DNA of 64,000 bases, taken from Nocardioides marmoriginsengisoli (lineage in GTDB: Bacteria; Actinomycetota; Actinomycetes; Propionibacteriales; Nocardioidaceae). Below the pieces are notes generated by a model. That model made no database searches. It was not told the DNA's origin and saw nothing but the letters and a program-made list of their open reading frames with translations. Both the position numbers and the translations under genes were made by a program. The stretch spans positions 1 through 64,000 of the forward strand of contig NZ_RJSE01000016.1 in NCBI RefSeq assembly GCF_003725695.1. The letters are read 5' to 3'. This document shows, piece by piece, positions 10,850 to 24,447 of this stretch; the first letter of the stretch is position 1, and the number at the start of each line of letters is the position of its first letter.

Positions 10850-11086
10850 TCAGCTGTTGGACTTCAGCAGGAGTCCCAGACCGATGACGCAGGCGAACCA
10901 GACCAGGCCGATCCCGACCGTGATCCGGTCCAGGTTGCGCTCGGCGACGGAGGAGCCGCCGAGACCGCTGGAGACGCCGCCACCGAACATGTCGGACAAC
11001 CCGCCACCACGCCCCTTGTGCAGCAGCACCAGGAGGATCATGAGCAGGCTCGAGACGACGAGCAGAATCTGGAAGACGGTGATCAC
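10850..11086 (-). CDS. secG: Preprotein translocase subunit SecG
   Basis: This 78-residue membrane subunit of the SecYEG channel has two membrane segments (about residues 3-21 and 56-74). They flank a Gly-rich cytoplasmic loop with the motif LLHKGRGGGLSDMFGGG, which is diagnostic. The gene sits between tpiA and rbpA, as in other actinobacteria. It starts 30 bases after the tpiA stop. Confidence 0.96.
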   Translation of the reverse strand: MITVFQILLVVSSLLMILLVLLHKGRGGGLSDMFGGGVSSGLGGSSVAERNLDRITVGIGLVWFACVIGLGLLLKSNS

Positions 11087-11116
11087 GGCTGGAATCCTAA
11101 CTGACGCGGGCGACGA

Positions 11117-11920
11117 TCACAGGATCGGCATGTCGTAGAAGCGGCAAATCCCGCCGAACTCGTCGGCCTGCAGGCTCGCACCGCCGACCAGGGCGCCGTC
11201 CACGTCGGGCTTCGCCATGATGCCGGCGACGTTCGAGGCCTTCACCGAGCCGCCGTACAGCAACCGCACTCCGGCGGCGGCGTCGTCGCCGAAGGACTCG
11301 GCCACGCGGGCGCGGAGCGCGGCGCAGACCTCCTGCGCGTCCTCGGGGGTGGCGACCTCGCCGGTGCCGATCGCCCAGACCGGCTCGTAGGCGACCACCA
11401 GGGAGGCGATCTGCTCGGCCGTGAACCCGGCGAGCGACCCGTCCAGCTGAGCGACCGTGTACGCGACGTGCTCGCCGGCCTTGCGGACCTCGAGGCCCTC
11501 GCCGACGCAGACGATCGGGGTCATCCCGGCAGCGAGCGCCTTGTGCGCCTTGGCGTTGACCAGGGCGTCGTCCTCGGCGTGGTACTCGCGGCGCTCGGAG
11601 TGCCCCACCACCACGTAGGAGCAGCCGAGCTTGGCGAGCATCGATGCGGAGACCTCGCCGGTGTAGGCGCCGTCGTCGTGCACCGAGATGTCCTGGGCGC
11701 CGTACCGGATCTGGAGCTGGCCGCCGTCGACGGTGGTCTGCACCGAGCGGATGTCGGTGAACGGCGGGACGACGACCACCTCGACCTTGCCGAAGTCGTG
11801 CTTCTTGTCGGCGAGGCCCAGGGCGAGCTTCTGGACCAGGTGAACCGCTTCGTGGTGGTTGCAGTTCATCTTCCAGTTGCCCGCCATCAGCGGGGTGCGC
11901 CCGGAGGCAGTCTTGGCCAT
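11117..11920 (-). CDS. tpiA: Triosephosphate isomerase
   Basis: This 267-residue glycolytic enzyme interconverts dihydroxyacetone phosphate and glyceraldehyde-3-phosphate. The key residues are all visible: Asn and Lys in AGNWKMN, the catalytic His in VVGHSERR, and the catalytic Glu in [11 protein letters not shown], followed by the phosphate loop GGSVKASN. The chosen ATG has GAGGAAC upstream. A longer open frame reaches into pgk but carries no family similarity. It is the third gene of gap-pgk-tpiA. Confidence 0.97.
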   Translation of the reverse strand: MAKTASGRTPLMAGNWKMNCNHHEAVHLVQKLALGLADKKHDFGKVEVVVVPPFTDIRSVQTTVDGGQLQIRYGAQDISVHDDGAYTGEVSASMLAKLGCSYVVVGHSERREYHAEDDALVNAKAHKALAAGMTPIVCVGEGLEVRKAGEHVAYTVAQLDGSLAGFTAEQIASLVVAYEPVWAIGTGEVATPEDAQEVCAALRARVAESFGDDAAAGVRLLYGGSVKASNVAGIMAKPDVDGALVGGASLQADEFGGICRFYDMPIL

Positions 11921-11928
11921 CTCGTTCC

Positions 11929-13116
11929 TCAGCTCAGTACGTCGATCCCGGGGAGCGCTTTGCCCTCCAGGTACTCCAGCGAAGCGCCGCCACCGGTGGA
12001 GATGTGGCCGAACTGGTCGTCGGCGAACCCGAGCTGCCGTACGGCGGCCGCGGAGTCGCCGCCACCCACCACCGAGAGCCCGGGAACCGTCGTCAGGGCG
12101 GCTGCCACGGCACGGGTGCCCTCGGCGAACGCAGCCTGCTCGAACACGCCCATCGGGCCGTTCCAGAACACGGTGCGCGCGTCCGCGAGCGCGGCGGCGA
12201 ACAACCGGGAGGACTCGGGCCCGATGTCGAGCCCGACCTTTCCGGCCGGGATCGCGTCGGCGGCAACGACCTGGGCGGACGCCTCGTCGCCGAACGCGTC
12301 GGCGACCACCACGTCGACCGGCAGCAACAGCTCGACGCCGGCCTCCTTCGCCCGGGCCAGGTAGTCCAGGCACACCGGGATCTGGTCCTCCTCCAGCAGC
12401 GAGGTGCCGATCTCGTGGCCCTGCGCCTTCAGGAAGGTGAACAGCATCCCGCCGCCGATGAGCAGCTTGTCGGCCTTTCCGAGCAGGTTGTCGATGACGC
12501 CCAGCTTGTCGGAGACCTTCGAGCCGCCGAGCACCACGACGTACGGACGCTCCGGCTCCTCGGTCAGCCGGCGCAGCACCGACAGCTCCGCGGCGACCAG
12601 CCCGCCCATGGCCGACGGCAACCGCGTCGCGATGTCGTAGACCGACGCCTGCTTGCGGTGCACCACGCCGAACCCGTCGCTCACGAACGCGTCGCCGAGC
12701 GCGGCGAGCTCGTCGGCGAACGCACCGCGCACGGCGTCGTCCTTCGACGTCTCGCCGGCGTTGAACCGGACGTTCTCCAGCAGCGCCACCTGTCCGTCTG
12801 CAAGACCAGCGACGACCGACTGGGCCGAAGGCCCGACCGTGTCGGACGCGAACGCGACGGCGGAGCCGAGCAGCTCCCCCAGCCGAGCAGCCACGGGAGC
12901 CAGCGAGTAGGCAGCATCGGGCGCACCGGAAGGCCGGCCGAGGTGCGCCATCACCACGACCCGTGCCCCGGCCGCCGACAACGCGGAGATCGTCGGCAAC
13001 GAGGCCCGGATCCGCCCGTCGTCGGTGATCCGGTCGCCGTCCAGCGGCACGTTCAGGTCAGAGCGGACCAGGACCCGGCGACCACGGAGGTCGCCGAGCT
13101 CAGCGAGCGACGACAT
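11929..13116 (-). CDS. pgk: Phosphoglycerate kinase
   Basis: This 395-residue enzyme makes ATP from 1,3-bisphosphoglycerate in glycolysis. Motifs are [14 protein letters not shown] at the N-terminus, the substrate-binding [23 protein letters not shown], and the C-terminal nucleotide loop [15 protein letters not shown]. Length is normal. It begins one base after the gap stop, giving a tight gap-pgk-tpiA unit. Confidence 0.97.
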   Translation of the reverse strand: MSSLAELGDLRGRRVLVRSDLNVPLDGDRITDDGRIRASLPTISALSAAGARVVVMAHLGRPSGAPDAAYSLAPVAARLGELLGSAVAFASDTVGPSAQSVVAGLADGQVALLENVRFNAGETSKDDAVRGAFADELAALGDAFVSDGFGVVHRKQASVYDIATRLPSAMGGLVAAELSVLRRLTEEPERPYVVVLGGSKVSDKLGVIDNLLGKADKLLIGGGMLFTFLKAQGHEIGTSLLEEDQIPVCLDYLARAKEAGVELLLPVDVVVADAFGDEASAQVVAADAIPAGKVGLDIGPESSRLFAAALADARTVFWNGPMGVFEQAAFAEGTRAVAAALTTVPGLSVVGGGDSAAAVRQLGFADDQFGHISTGGGASLEYLEGKALPGIDVLS

Positions 13117-13117
13117 A

Positions 13118-14119
<1,002 letters not shown>

Positions 14120-14165
14120 CTACTCCTGGGGGCATGCGGGAAGAAGGGGTCCGTTCGACCCTATC

Positions 14166-15152
14166 TCAGGCCTCTTCGGCGAGCATCTCCGGCGTCAGCG
14201 ACGCCTCGGTGTCCGGGATGCCGAGTTCCTCTGCCTTCTTGTCCGCCATCGCCAGCAACCGCCGGATCCGGCCGGCGATCGCGTCCTTGGTCAGCACCGG
14301 GTCGTGCAGCTGACCGAGCTCCTCGAGCGAGGCCTGCTTGTGCTCGAGCCGGAGCTGACCGGCGAGCGCGAGGTGGTCGGGGATGTCCTCGCCGAGGATC
14401 TCCAGCGCCCGGTCCACCCGGGCACCGGCTGCTACTGCGGCGCGCGCCGACCGGCGCAGGTTCGCGTCGTCGAAGTTCGCGAGCCGGTTCGCGGTGGCCC
14501 GCACCTCGCGGCGCATCCGGCGCTCCTCCCAGGCCAGGAGCGACTCGTGGGCGCCGAGCCGGGTCAGCAGCTGACCGATCGCGTCCCCGTCCCGGATGAC
14601 CACCCGGTCGACACCGCGGACCTCGCGCGCCTTCGCCGAGATCCCCAGCCGACGAGCGGAACCCACCAGGGCGAGGGCGGCCTCAGGACCGGGGCAGGTG
14701 ACCTCCAGCGAGGACGAGCGCCCTGGCTCGGTCAGCGACCCGTGCGCCAGGAACGCACCGCGCCACGCGGCGACGGCGTCGCATCCCGACCCCGACACCA
14801 CCTGCGGCGGAAGCCCGCGCACCGGTCGGTTGCGCTGGTCGATCAGGCCGGTCTGCCGCGCGAGGGACTCACCCTCCTTGGCGACCCGGACGATGTAGTG
14901 GGTGCCGCGCCGCAAGCCGTTGCCCTTGAGCATCACGACCTCGGAGTCGTGCCCGAAGACCTCGTGGATGTCCTTGCGCAGCCGACGAGCCGCGGCACCG
15001 GTGTCCAGCTCGGCCTCGACCACGATGCCGCCGTTGACCAGGTGCAGCGAGTCAGCGAACCGGAGCATCGAGGAGACCTCGGACTTCCGGCAACATGTCT
15101 TGGTGACCGCCGTGTTGGCCAGCTCTGCCTTCACCTGTGCCGTCATCGCCAT
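14166..15152 (-). CDS. whiA: WhiA, sporulation/cell-division transcription regulator
   Basis: This 328-residue protein has an N-terminal LAGLIDADG-like fold and a C-terminal helix-turn-helix. Known landmarks are the start [14 protein letters not shown], the Cys pair in [18 protein letters not shown], and the C-terminal [19 protein letters not shown], where the recognition helix lies. In Streptomyces WhiA works with WhiB to control septation. In non-sporulating Gram-positives it affects division and metabolism. The order uvrC-rapZ-yvcK-whiA is one of the most conserved in actinobacteria. Confidence 0.96.
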   Translation of the reverse strand: MAMTAQVKAELANTAVTKTCCRKSEVSSMLRFADSLHLVNGGIVVEAELDTGAAARRLRKDIHEVFGHDSEVVMLKGNGLRRGTHYIVRVAKEGESLARQTGLIDQRNRPVRGLPPQVVSGSGCDAVAAWRGAFLAHGSLTEPGRSSSLEVTCPGPEAALALVGSARRLGISAKAREVRGVDRVVIRDGDAIGQLLTRLGAHESLLAWEERRMRREVRATANRLANFDDANLRRSARAAVAAGARVDRALEILGEDIPDHLALAGQLRLEHKQASLEELGQLHDPVLTKDAIAGRIRRLLAMADKKAEELGIPDTEASLTPEMLAEEA

Positions 15153-15162
15153 GCGCGCCACC

Positions 15163-16107
15163 TTAGTTCGCTCCGAGTATCGCCGCATAGGCGCGGGCAA
15201 GTTTCTCAGGATCATGCTGCCCGTCGCTCCCCGCCAGGGCGACGTCCGCCAGCACCAGCTCCGCCCCGAGAGCGGCACAGGCCGAGCGGAGCGAGGCTTC
15301 CTCGCCGACCGACCCGGCGTCCGCGAGCACGACCGACACCCGCAGATCGGGAGCATGGCGGTGCAGCGCGGCCAGGTGGTCCGCAGGCGTGTACCCGTCG
15401 GTCTCCCCCGCCTGCGCGACCAGGTTGAGGTTGACGACGACGCGCGCCGACGTCGCTCCGAGGGCGGTCCGCAGACCGGGCACCAGCAGGTGCGGGATCA
15501 CCGACGAGTACCAGGACCCCGGCCCGATCACGACCCAGTCGGCCTCGGCGATCGCCTGCACGGCCTCGGGGCAGGCCTCGGGAGCAGCCGGCTCCAGCCG
15601 TACGTCGAGCACCTTGCCGGCCGCGGTCGCCACCGCCACCTGCCCCCGGACGACGGCGACCTCGCCCGAGGCGTCGCGCACCTCGGCGGCGATGTCCAGC
15701 GGCGTCAGCGCCATCGGCAGCACCCGCCCACGGGCGCCGAGCAGTCCGCCGACCCAGTCGAGGCCGGCGACCTGGTCGTCGAGCAGCTCCCACAGCGCCA
15801 CGATCAGCAGGTTCCCGACCGCGTGCCCATCCATCGACCCGTCCGAGGAGAACCGGTGCTGGAGCACCTTCGCCCAGGTCTGGCCCCACCGGTCGTCGCC
15901 GCACAGGGAGGCCAGCGCCATCCGCAGGTCACCGGGCGGCAGCACCCCGAACTCCTCGCGCAACCGTCCCGAGGAGCCGCCGTTGTCGGCCACGGTCACC
16001 ACCGCGGTCAGGTCGGAGGTCAGCCGGCGCAGGGCGGCCAGCGAGGCGGACAGCCCGTGGCCACCGCCCAGCGCCACCACGGCCGGGTCGTCGGACCACG
16101 GCATCAC
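15163..16107 (-). CDS. YvcK/CuvA family protein (CofD-like, gluconeogenesis factor)
   Basis: This protein of about 314 residues belongs to the YvcK/CuvA family. Members bind UDP-sugars and influence cell-wall growth on gluconeogenic carbon sources. The N-terminal [19 protein letters not shown] and [17 protein letters not shown] are diagnostic. The start is either GTG (overlapping the rapZ stop by four bases) or the next codon, ATG (one-base overlap). Either implies translational coupling to rapZ. Confidence 0.93.
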   Translation of the reverse strand: MMPWSDDPAVVALGGGHGLSASLAALRRLTSDLTAVVTVADNGGSSGRLREEFGVLPPGDLRMALASLCGDDRWGQTWAKVLQHRFSSDGSMDGHAVGNLLIVALWELLDDQVAGLDWVGGLLGARGRVLPMALTPLDIAAEVRDASGEVAVVRGQVAVATAAGKVLDVRLEPAAPEACPEAVQAIAEADWVVIGPGSWYSSVIPHLLVPGLRTALGATSARVVVNLNLVAQAGETDGYTPADHLAALHRHAPDLRVSVVLADAGSVGEEASLRSACAALGAELVLADVALAGSDGQHDPEKLARAYAAILGAN

Positions 16108-16997
16108 TCGCGCCCGAGATCCCGGTGCGTGGCCTCGGCGTCGATGCCGAGCGCGCGCAGCCGGGAGGCGATCTCCTCGGACATCGCCACGCTGCGGTGC
16201 TTGCCCCCGGTGCAGCCGATCGCCACCGTCATGAACCGCTTGCCCTCCCGCAGGTAGCCCTCGCCGACGGTCTCGATCACCGGCAGGTACCGCTCCAGGA
16301 ACGCCTGCGCGTCCACGCGCTCCTTCACGAACGCCGCGACCGACGGGTCCTGCCCGGTGAGCTCCTTGAGCTCGGGCACCCAGAACGGGTTGGGCAGGAA
16401 ACGCATGTCCGCGAGCAGGTCGGCGTCGACCGGGACGCCGTACTTGAAGCCGAAGGAGACCACGGTGACCTTGAGCCCGACGGCCTCCGGCGACCCGTAC
16501 GCCGCAGCGACCTTGTCCTTGAGCTGGTGCACGTTGAGCGGGGTGGTGTCGATAACCACCTCGGCGTCGCCGCGGAGCTGGGTCATCACCTCGCGCTCGC
16601 GGTGGATCCCGTCGAGGAGCCGGCCGCCGCCCTGCAGCGGGTGCGGGCGCCGGGCGGCCTCCTGGCGGCGTACGAGGATGTCGTCGTCGGCCTCGAGGAA
16701 CAGCACCGAGGCCCTCCGGGTCGGCAGGTGCAGGGTGATCTGCTCGCGCAGCGATCCGAACTCGGTGCCGCCCCGCACGTCGACGACCACGGCGATCGGC
16801 TGGGCGCGGCCCATCTTCTCGTCGACCAGTCGCACCACCTCGGTGACGAGCTCGGGCGGCAGGTTGTCGACGACGAAGAAGCCGAGGTCCTCGAGCTCCT
16901 TGGCCGCGGTGCTGCGGCCGGCCCCGGTCATCCCGGTGACCACGACGAGCTCCCCCGGGTCGGAGACGACCGGGATCTCGCCGGTGTCCTCGGTCAT
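16104..16997 (-). CDS. rapZ: RapZ/YvcJ family nucleotide-binding protein
   Basis: This 297-residue P-loop protein belongs to the family of the enterobacterial RNase adaptor RapZ and Bacillus YvcJ. The Walker A loop GMTGAGRS lies near residue 22. The C-terminal sugar-binding part shows SFGFKYG and IGCTGGKHRSV. In actinobacteria the RNA-adaptor role is not established, so only the family is assigned. It starts one base after the uvrC stop and overlaps yvcK. Confidence 0.94.
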   Translation of the reverse strand: MTEDTGEIPVVSDPGELVVVTGMTGAGRSTAAKELEDLGFFVVDNLPPELVTEVVRLVDEKMGRAQPIAVVVDVRGGTEFGSLREQITLHLPTRRASVLFLEADDDILVRRQEAARRPHPLQGGGRLLDGIHREREVMTQLRGDAEVVIDTTPLNVHQLKDKVAAAYGSPEAVGLKVTVVSFGFKYGVPVDADLLADMRFLPNPFWVPELKELTGQDPSVAAFVKERVDAQAFLERYLPVIETVGEGYLREGKRFMTVAIGCTGGKHRSVAMSEEIASRLRALGIDAEATHRDLGRE

Positions 16998-16998
16998 C

Positions 16999-18981
16999 TC
17001 AGCTCTCCACGATCTCGCCGGTAGCGGTGTTCACGGAGACAGTCTTGCCGGACTCGGCGTCGGACGCGACCGCACGCACGATCGCGTCCGCGGTCGCCGG
17101 CCCGATCCCCGGCACCAGCGCGATCTCGGCAGCGGACGCCGAGCGCAGCTTCTTCAGCGAACCGAAGTGCTTGATCAGGGACTTGCGGCGCACCTCGCCG
17201 AGCCCGGGGACGTCGTCGAGCAGCGACTCCACCATCGACTTCGAGCGCCGCGACCGGTGGTGGGTGATCGCGAACCGGTGCGCCTCGTCCCGGATCCGCT
17301 GCAGCAGGTAGAGCCCCTCGCTCGAGCGCGCCATGATCACCGGATCGGGGTCGGACGGCAGCCAGACCTCCTCCAGCCGCTTCGCCAGTCCGCAGACCGG
17401 CACGTCGTCGATGCCGAGCTCGTCCAGCGCCCGCTGGGCTGCAGCCACCTGCGGCGGGCCGCCGTCGACCACCACGAGGCCGGGAACGTAGGAGAACTTC
17501 CGGGCCTTGCCGGTGTCCGGGTCGATCAGCATCGGCCCGGCATCGGGATCGACCTCGCCGTTGACCAGGTCAGGCGTCTCGATCCGCTCGTCCAGCAGCC
17601 GCCGGAACCGCCGGGTGATCACCTCGTGCATCGACGCGACGTCGTTCTGCCCGTCGACCCCGCGGATCACGAACCGGCGGTACTCGCTCTTCCGGGCGAG
17701 CCCGTCCTCGAAGACCACCATCGAGGCGACCACCTCCGTGCCCTGCAGGTTGGAGATGTCGTAGCACTCGATCCGCAGCGGCGCGGTCGGCAGGTCCAGC
17801 GCCTTCTGGATCTCCTCGAGCGCCTGGTTGCGCGCGGTGAGGTCACTGGCCCGGCGGGTCTTGTGCAGCGCCAGCGACTGCGCGGCGTTCTGGGCGACGG
17901 TCTCCTGGAGGATCCGCTTGTCGCCGCGCTGCGGCACCCGCACCGTGACCCGGCTCCCCCGGGCCTCGCTGAGCATCTCCTCGAAGACCCCGGAGTCGGG
18001 CGGCAGCACCGGCACCAGGATCTCCCGGGGCAGCGACTCGCCCTCCTCGCCGGCGTACAGCTGGAGCAGGAACTCCGAGACCAGGCCGGCGGTGTCCAGG
18101 TCCTCGACCCGGTCCGCCACCCAGCCGCGCTGACCGCGGATCCGGCCGGACCGGACGTGGAAGATCTGCACCGCCACCTCGAGCGGATCCTCCGCCAGCG
18201 CGATCACGTCGGCGTCAGTGCCGTCGCCGAACACGACCGCCTGCTTCTCCAACGCCTTGTTCAGCGCCCCGAGGTCGTCCCGCAGCCGAGCAGCCTTCTC
18301 GTAGTCCTGCGCCTCCGAGGCGGCGTACATCTCGCGCTCGATCCGCCGCACGAAGGCGTCGGTCCGCCCACCCAGGAAGTCGGCGAGATCCAGCGAGATC
18401 TCTCGGTGCTCCTCCGCGGAGATCTTCCCGACGCACGGAGCCGCGCACTTGTCGATGTAGCCGAGCAGGCACGGCCTGCCGATCTGCGCGGAGCGCTTGA
18501 AGACGCCGTTGCTGCACGAACGCATCGGGAAGACCCGGAGCAGGGTGTCGACGGTGTCCCGGATCGCCCAGGCGTGCGAGTACGGGCCGAAGTACTTGAC
18601 GCCCTTCTTCTTGGCGCCGCGCCCGACCATCACCCGCGGGTACTCCTCGTTGAGGGTGATCGCCAGCCACGGGTAGGACTTGTCGTCGCGGTACTTCACG
18701 TTGAACCGCGGGTCGTACTCCTTGATCCAGGAGTACTCCAGCTGAAGCGCCTCGACCTCGGTGCCGACAACGGTCCACTCGACGCTCGCCGCCGTGGTGA
18801 CCATGGTCGCGGTCCGTTGGTGCAGACCGGCGATGTCCTGGAAGTACGACGACAGCCGGGCCCGCAGGTTCTTGGCCTTGCCGACGTACACGACCCGGCC
18901 GTCCTTGTCCCGGAACCGGTAGACCCCGGGCCGGGTCGGGATCGAGCCCGGTTTCGGCTTGTACGTCGTCGGGTCCGCCAC
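16999..18981 (-). CDS. uvrC: Excinuclease ABC subunit C
   Basis: This 660-residue nuclease makes the two incisions in nucleotide excision repair. An N-terminal GIY-YIG domain (PGVYRF...[14 protein letters not shown]) is followed by the Cys-containing region, a UVR helix pair ([14 protein letters not shown]), the RNase-H-like nuclease part ([20 protein letters not shown]) and a C-terminal helix-hairpin-helix pair. The frame is open 14 codons further upstream. The GTG chosen here lies seven bases after a TAAAGT box and gives a normal N-terminus. It heads the minus-strand series down to rbpA. Confidence 0.96.
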   Translation of the reverse strand: MADPTTYKPKPGSIPTRPGVYRFRDKDGRVVYVGKAKNLRARLSSYFQDIAGLHQRTATMVTTAASVEWTVVGTEVEALQLEYSWIKEYDPRFNVKYRDDKSYPWLAITLNEEYPRVMVGRGAKKKGVKYFGPYSHAWAIRDTVDTLLRVFPMRSCSNGVFKRSAQIGRPCLLGYIDKCAAPCVGKISAEEHREISLDLADFLGGRTDAFVRRIEREMYAASEAQDYEKAARLRDDLGALNKALEKQAVVFGDGTDADVIALAEDPLEVAVQIFHVRSGRIRGQRGWVADRVEDLDTAGLVSEFLLQLYAGEEGESLPREILVPVLPPDSGVFEEMLSEARGSRVTVRVPQRGDKRILQETVAQNAAQSLALHKTRRASDLTARNQALEEIQKALDLPTAPLRIECYDISNLQGTEVVASMVVFEDGLARKSEYRRFVIRGVDGQNDVASMHEVITRRFRRLLDERIETPDLVNGEVDPDAGPMLIDPDTGKARKFSYVPGLVVVDGGPPQVAAAQRALDELGIDDVPVCGLAKRLEEVWLPSDPDPVIMARSSEGLYLLQRIRDEAHRFAITHHRSRRSKSMVESLLDDVPGLGEVRRKSLIKHFGSLKKLRSASAAEIALVPGIGPATADAIVRAVASDAESGKTVSVNTATGEIVES

Positions 18982-18988
18982 GAGGAGA

Positions 18989-18994
18989 ACTTTA
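18989..18994 (-). promoter_or_regulatory. -10 box of a probable leaderless promoter for uvrC
   Basis: On the minus strand TAAAGT is followed by seven bases and the uvrC GTG. The bases between are pyrimidine-rich (TCTCCTC) and cannot serve as a ribosome site. This supports a leaderless start at that GTG. Confidence 0.6.
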
Positions 18995-19017
18995 GTGGTG
19001 CACGCCGACAGCGATGC

Positions 19018-19045
19018 TTGCATCTTTTGTCTAGTGCTTTACTCT
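19018..19045 (+). promoter_or_regulatory. Probable promoter of the TPR gene, leaderless type
   Basis: A -35-like TTGCAT (19018-19023) and a -10 box TACTCT (19040-19045) are separated by 16 bases. The ATG follows the -10 box by six bases. It is back to back with the uvrC promoter in a 70-base intergenic region. Confidence 0.6.
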
Positions 19046-19051
19046 ACTTTC

Positions 19052-20323
19052 ATGAGAACCGGAGTTCTGGACCGCCGGCTGACCACCTCCCCCGAGGCCG
19101 AGCAGGCCTACCGCGAGGGCGTCGATGCGCTGCTCCAGCTCCGTCAGGGTGCGGTCGGGCACTTCGCCACCGCCATCACCCTGGACCCCACCTTCGCGAT
19201 GGCGCACGCCGCGCTCGCCCTGATGGGCCACGAGTGGTGCGCACCGGTCGACGCCGAGGCCAGGGTGGCAGCAGCCGCCCTGCACGCCGGACGCGCCACC
19301 GACCAGGAGCGCAGCCACATCCACGCCGTCAGGCAGCACCTCCGCGGCGACCGGCGCGCCATCGTCCAGCACCTCGACCGGCACCCGGACGACGCCGTGC
19401 TGCTCTCGGTCGCCGTACCGACGATCGCGTTCGCGGGCGTGACCGAGGTGCCCGAGGACGCCTGGCAGATCGTGGAGTCGTGTACGAGGGCCCTGTCGGG
19501 GACCTGGTTCCACGACGGCCTGCTCGCCTTCGTGCGCCAGGAACAGGGCCGCTTCGACGACGCGATGCACCTCGCGAACCTCTCCCTGGCCGCCGAGCCG
19601 AGCTCCGGGCACGCCGCGCACGCCAGGGCGCACGCGCACTACGAGACCGGCGACCACGCCGCCGGTCTCACCTGGCTGGACACCTGGATGGAAGGGGACG
19701 GGCGGCAGACCGACAACCTCGCCCACTACGCCTGGCACGCGGCCCTCCACGAGCTGAGCGACGGGGACCTGACGGCGGTCGACGCCCGCTACCGGGCCCA
19801 GCTCGCCCCCGACCACGTCTCCGGCTGCCGCTCCCTGGTCGACACCGGCTCCCTGCTCTGGCGGTGGAGCCTGACCCCGGGAGCGCACGACGTCCCGTCC
19901 GTCCAGGACGGCACCGACGTCCCGGCGAGCACCCTGCTGCGCCCCACGACCCCCTTCGTCGGCCTGCACGCCGCCGTCGCCCTGGCCGCAGCCGACGACG
20001 CCAGCGGCCTCCGCAGCCTCGCCTGCTGGGCCGAGGCCCACGAGAACCCGGTCCAACGCGCCGTCGTCGCCCCGCTCGCGAACGCGCTGAGCCTGCTGGT
20101 GCTGGACCAGCCGTCCGCGTGCGCCGACGAGCTGATCCGGATCAACCCGCAGGTATGGCGGGTGGGTGGCAGCGACGCCCAGCGCGAGGTCGTCGAGGAG
20201 ACCCTGGTGACGGCGCTGCTCCGCGCCGGCCGGTACGACGAAGCGCGCGCCCTGATCGACGACCGCCTCGACCGCAGGCACTGCCGCCGCGACCAGTGGT
20301 GGCGCGACGCGACGATCAGCTGA
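19052..20323 (+). CDS. Tetratricopeptide-repeat protein (StaR-like type)
   Basis: This 423-residue soluble protein has helical TPR-like repeats along its length (for example residues 11-60, 150-210 and 330-410). It resembles a widespread group of proteins of about 400-470 residues loosely named StaR-like. No catalytic motif or signal peptide is visible, so the exact role is unknown. It is divergent from uvrC with its own promoter, and its end overlaps the convergent Rieske gene by eight bases. The ATG is fixed by the -10 box six bases upstream. Confidence 0.75.
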   Translation: MRTGVLDRRLTTSPEAEQAYREGVDALLQLRQGAVGHFATAITLDPTFAMAHAALALMGHEWCAPVDAEARVAAAALHAGRATDQERSHIHAVRQHLRGDRRAIVQHLDRHPDDAVLLSVAVPTIAFAGVTEVPEDAWQIVESCTRALSGTWFHDGLLAFVRQEQGRFDDAMHLANLSLAAEPSSGHAAHARAHAHYETGDHAAGLTWLDTWMEGDGRQTDNLAHYAWHAALHELSDGDLTAVDARYRAQLAPDHVSGCRSLVDTGSLLWRWSLTPGAHDVPSVQDGTDVPASTLLRPTTPFVGLHAAVALAAADDASGLRSLACWAEAHENPVQRAVVAPLANALSLLVLDQPSACADELIRINPQVWRVGGSDAQREVVEETLVTALLRAGRYDEARALIDDRLDRRHCRRDQWWRDATIS

Positions 20324-20765
20324 CGGTCAGCGAGTCCCCGGCGGCACTCACGGTGACGGTCTTCTCCGCCAGCGGCTTCGAGGCCGGGCCGCGCTCCACG
20401 GAACCGTCCGTGATCGAGTACTCGCTGCCGTGGCAGGTGCAGTCGATCTTCCCGTCCTCGACCTTGGTGACCAGGCACTGCTGGTGGGTGCAGACCGCGG
20501 AGAACGCCTTGAACTCCCCCGCGGTCGGCTGGGTCACGACCAGCTTCTCCTCCGGGTAGATCGCGCCGCCGCCGACCGGGATGTCCGAGGTCGGGATCGA
20601 CTCACCCGCAGGCGTGGTCCCGCCGGAGGTCGGCGGATCGGAGGCAGGGACGCCCACCGGCCCGGAACCGTCGTCCCCGGACCCGCAAGCGGCGACGAGC
20701 GGAACGGCAAATCCGGCAGCCGCGACGCCGTACAGGACATTTCTGCGACTGGTCTCGATCTCCAT
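20316..20765 (-). CDS. Rieske [2Fe-2S] protein exported as a Tat-dependent lipoprotein
   Basis: This 149-residue protein has a twin-arginine signal (TSRRNVLYG, R7 and R8) and a lipobox ending in C27 (LVAAC). The mature part should therefore be folded with its cluster before export and then anchored to the outer membrane face. A Ser/Pro/Thr/Gly-rich linker (about 28-60) leads to one Rieske domain. C92 and H94 (CTHQQC) with C109 and H112 (CTCHGSEY) are the expected cluster ligands, and C97/C111 may form the usual disulfide. No partner oxidase is encoded next to it. The electron partner is unknown. Confidence 0.88.
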   Translation of the reverse strand: MEIETSRRNVLYGVAAAGFAVPLVAACGSGDDGSGPVGVPASDPPTSGGTTPAGESIPTSDIPVGGGAIYPEEKLVVTQPTAGEFKAFSAVCTHQQCLVTKVEDGKIDCTCHGSEYSITDGSVERGPASKPLAEKTVTVSAAGDSLTVS

Positions 20766-20772
20766 GCCGACC

Positions 20773-20778
20773 AGGGTA
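20773..20778 (-). promoter_or_regulatory. -10 box of a probable leaderless promoter for the Rieske lipoprotein
   Basis: TACCCT on the minus strand is followed by seven bases and the ATG. It lies in the 37-base gap after the uvrA stop, so the gene need not depend on uvrA transcription. Confidence 0.55.
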
Positions 20779-20802
20779 GTAGTTGAAAGCAAAATTGCGA
20801 GG

Positions 20803-23670
<2,868 letters not shown>

Positions 23671-23684
23671 GAAATTCCCATCTT

Positions 23685-23700
23685 TCGAACATCTGTTCGC
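23685..23700 (-). promoter_or_regulatory. LexA (SOS) box upstream of uvrA
   Basis: On the plus strand the site reads TCGAAC-ATCT-GTTCGC, one base off the actinobacterial LexA palindrome TCGAAC(N4)GTTCGA. It lies 15 bases upstream of the uvrA GTG. A TTAACT sequence immediately upstream on the minus strand could be the -10 box, so LexA binding would block the start site. Confidence 0.8.
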
Positions 23701-23774
23701 ATCAGTTAACCCCGGCGGGTACCGCCGCACAAGGATGGCACGCCGCACCGACAGCATTCCGCGCGGACCGGGGG

Positions 23775-23780
23775 CAGACT
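23775..23780 (+). promoter_or_regulatory. Possible leaderless -10 box for the DinB-family gene
   Basis: CAGACT is followed by six bases and the ATG. It fits the position of the other leaderless boxes but has C instead of T at the first base. Confidence 0.35.
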
Positions 23781-23786
23781 GGGGCC

Positions 23787-24443
23787 ATGCCTGACGAACT
23801 CGAGGCCCTGCACCGCTCCGACCAACGCGTCGTACGCACGGTCGATTCCCTCACCGACGCCGAATGGGCCGGTGCGTCCCTCCTCCCCGGCTGGACCCGG
23901 GCGCACGTCGTCGCCCACCTGGCGCTGAACGCCGAAGGCTTCGCCGGTGCGCTCGAAGCCCTCGCCGAGGGTGAGCCGCGCCCGATCTACCCCTCCGAGG
24001 AAGCCCGGGACGCCGGCATCGAGGAGTTGGCGGTCCAGGACCACGGTGTCATCCGGGAGCGCTTCTTCGCCGCCACCCAGCACTTCCGCAACGTCGCCGA
24101 GGAACTTCCTGACGAGATCTGGGAGGGAACCGTGCTGCGCGTTCCCGAGGGCCCGGAGTGGCCGGCCCGGTTCCTGGTGGGGGCCCGGCGGCGCGAGGTC
24201 GAGATCCACCACGCCGACCTGGGTCTCGCCTACACCCGGCAGGACTGGCCGAGCGACTTCTGCGAAGCGCTCCTCGACCACGCGATCAAGGATCGCGCGT
24301 TCGCCGTACTGGCGACCGACCTGGGCCGCACCTGGGGATCCGGGACACCGACCACCCAGGGGACCGCGGCCGACCTGGGCTGGTGGCTGACCGGCCGGGG
24401 TCGGGGCGAGGGCCTCACCGGCGACCTGCCCGACCTAGGCTGA
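23787..24443 (+). CDS. Maleylpyruvate isomerase-type, DinB-superfamily protein (possibly mycothiol-dependent)
   Basis: This 218-residue four-helix protein carries the MDMPI N-terminal signature near residues 35-50 ([19 protein letters not shown]). A second histidine cluster sits at [10 protein letters not shown] near residue 135. Together these supply the metal-binding His residues of the family. Characterised members include mycothiol-dependent maleylpyruvate isomerase, but most actinobacterial homologues have no known substrate. It is followed after four bases by a metallo-beta-lactamase-fold hydrolase, so the pair may act in thiol-dependent detoxification. That is inference. Confidence 0.75.
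   Translation: MPDELEALHRSDQRVVRTVDSLTDAEWAGASLLPGWTRAHVVAHLALNAEGFAGALEALAEGEPRPIYPSEEARDAGIEELAVQDHGVIRERFFAATQHFRNVAEELPDEIWEGTVLRVPEGPEWPARFLVGARRREVEIHHADLGLAYTRQDWPSDFCEALLDHAIKDRAFAVLATDLGRTWGSGTPTTQGTAADLGWWLTGRGRGEGLTGDLPDLG
24436..24441 (+). promoter_or_regulatory. -10 box of a probable leaderless promoter for the MBL-fold hydrolase
   Basis: TAGGCT lies six bases before the ATG and overlaps the last codons and stop of the upstream gene. The downstream gene can thus be transcribed on its own. Confidence 0.5.
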
Positions 24444-24447
24444 CCCC

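Noticed and set aside
16357-20559. A very long plus-strand open frame opposite rapZ and uvrC
   Set aside because: High-GC antisense artefact. It crosses several real genes on both strands and shows no recognisable protein.
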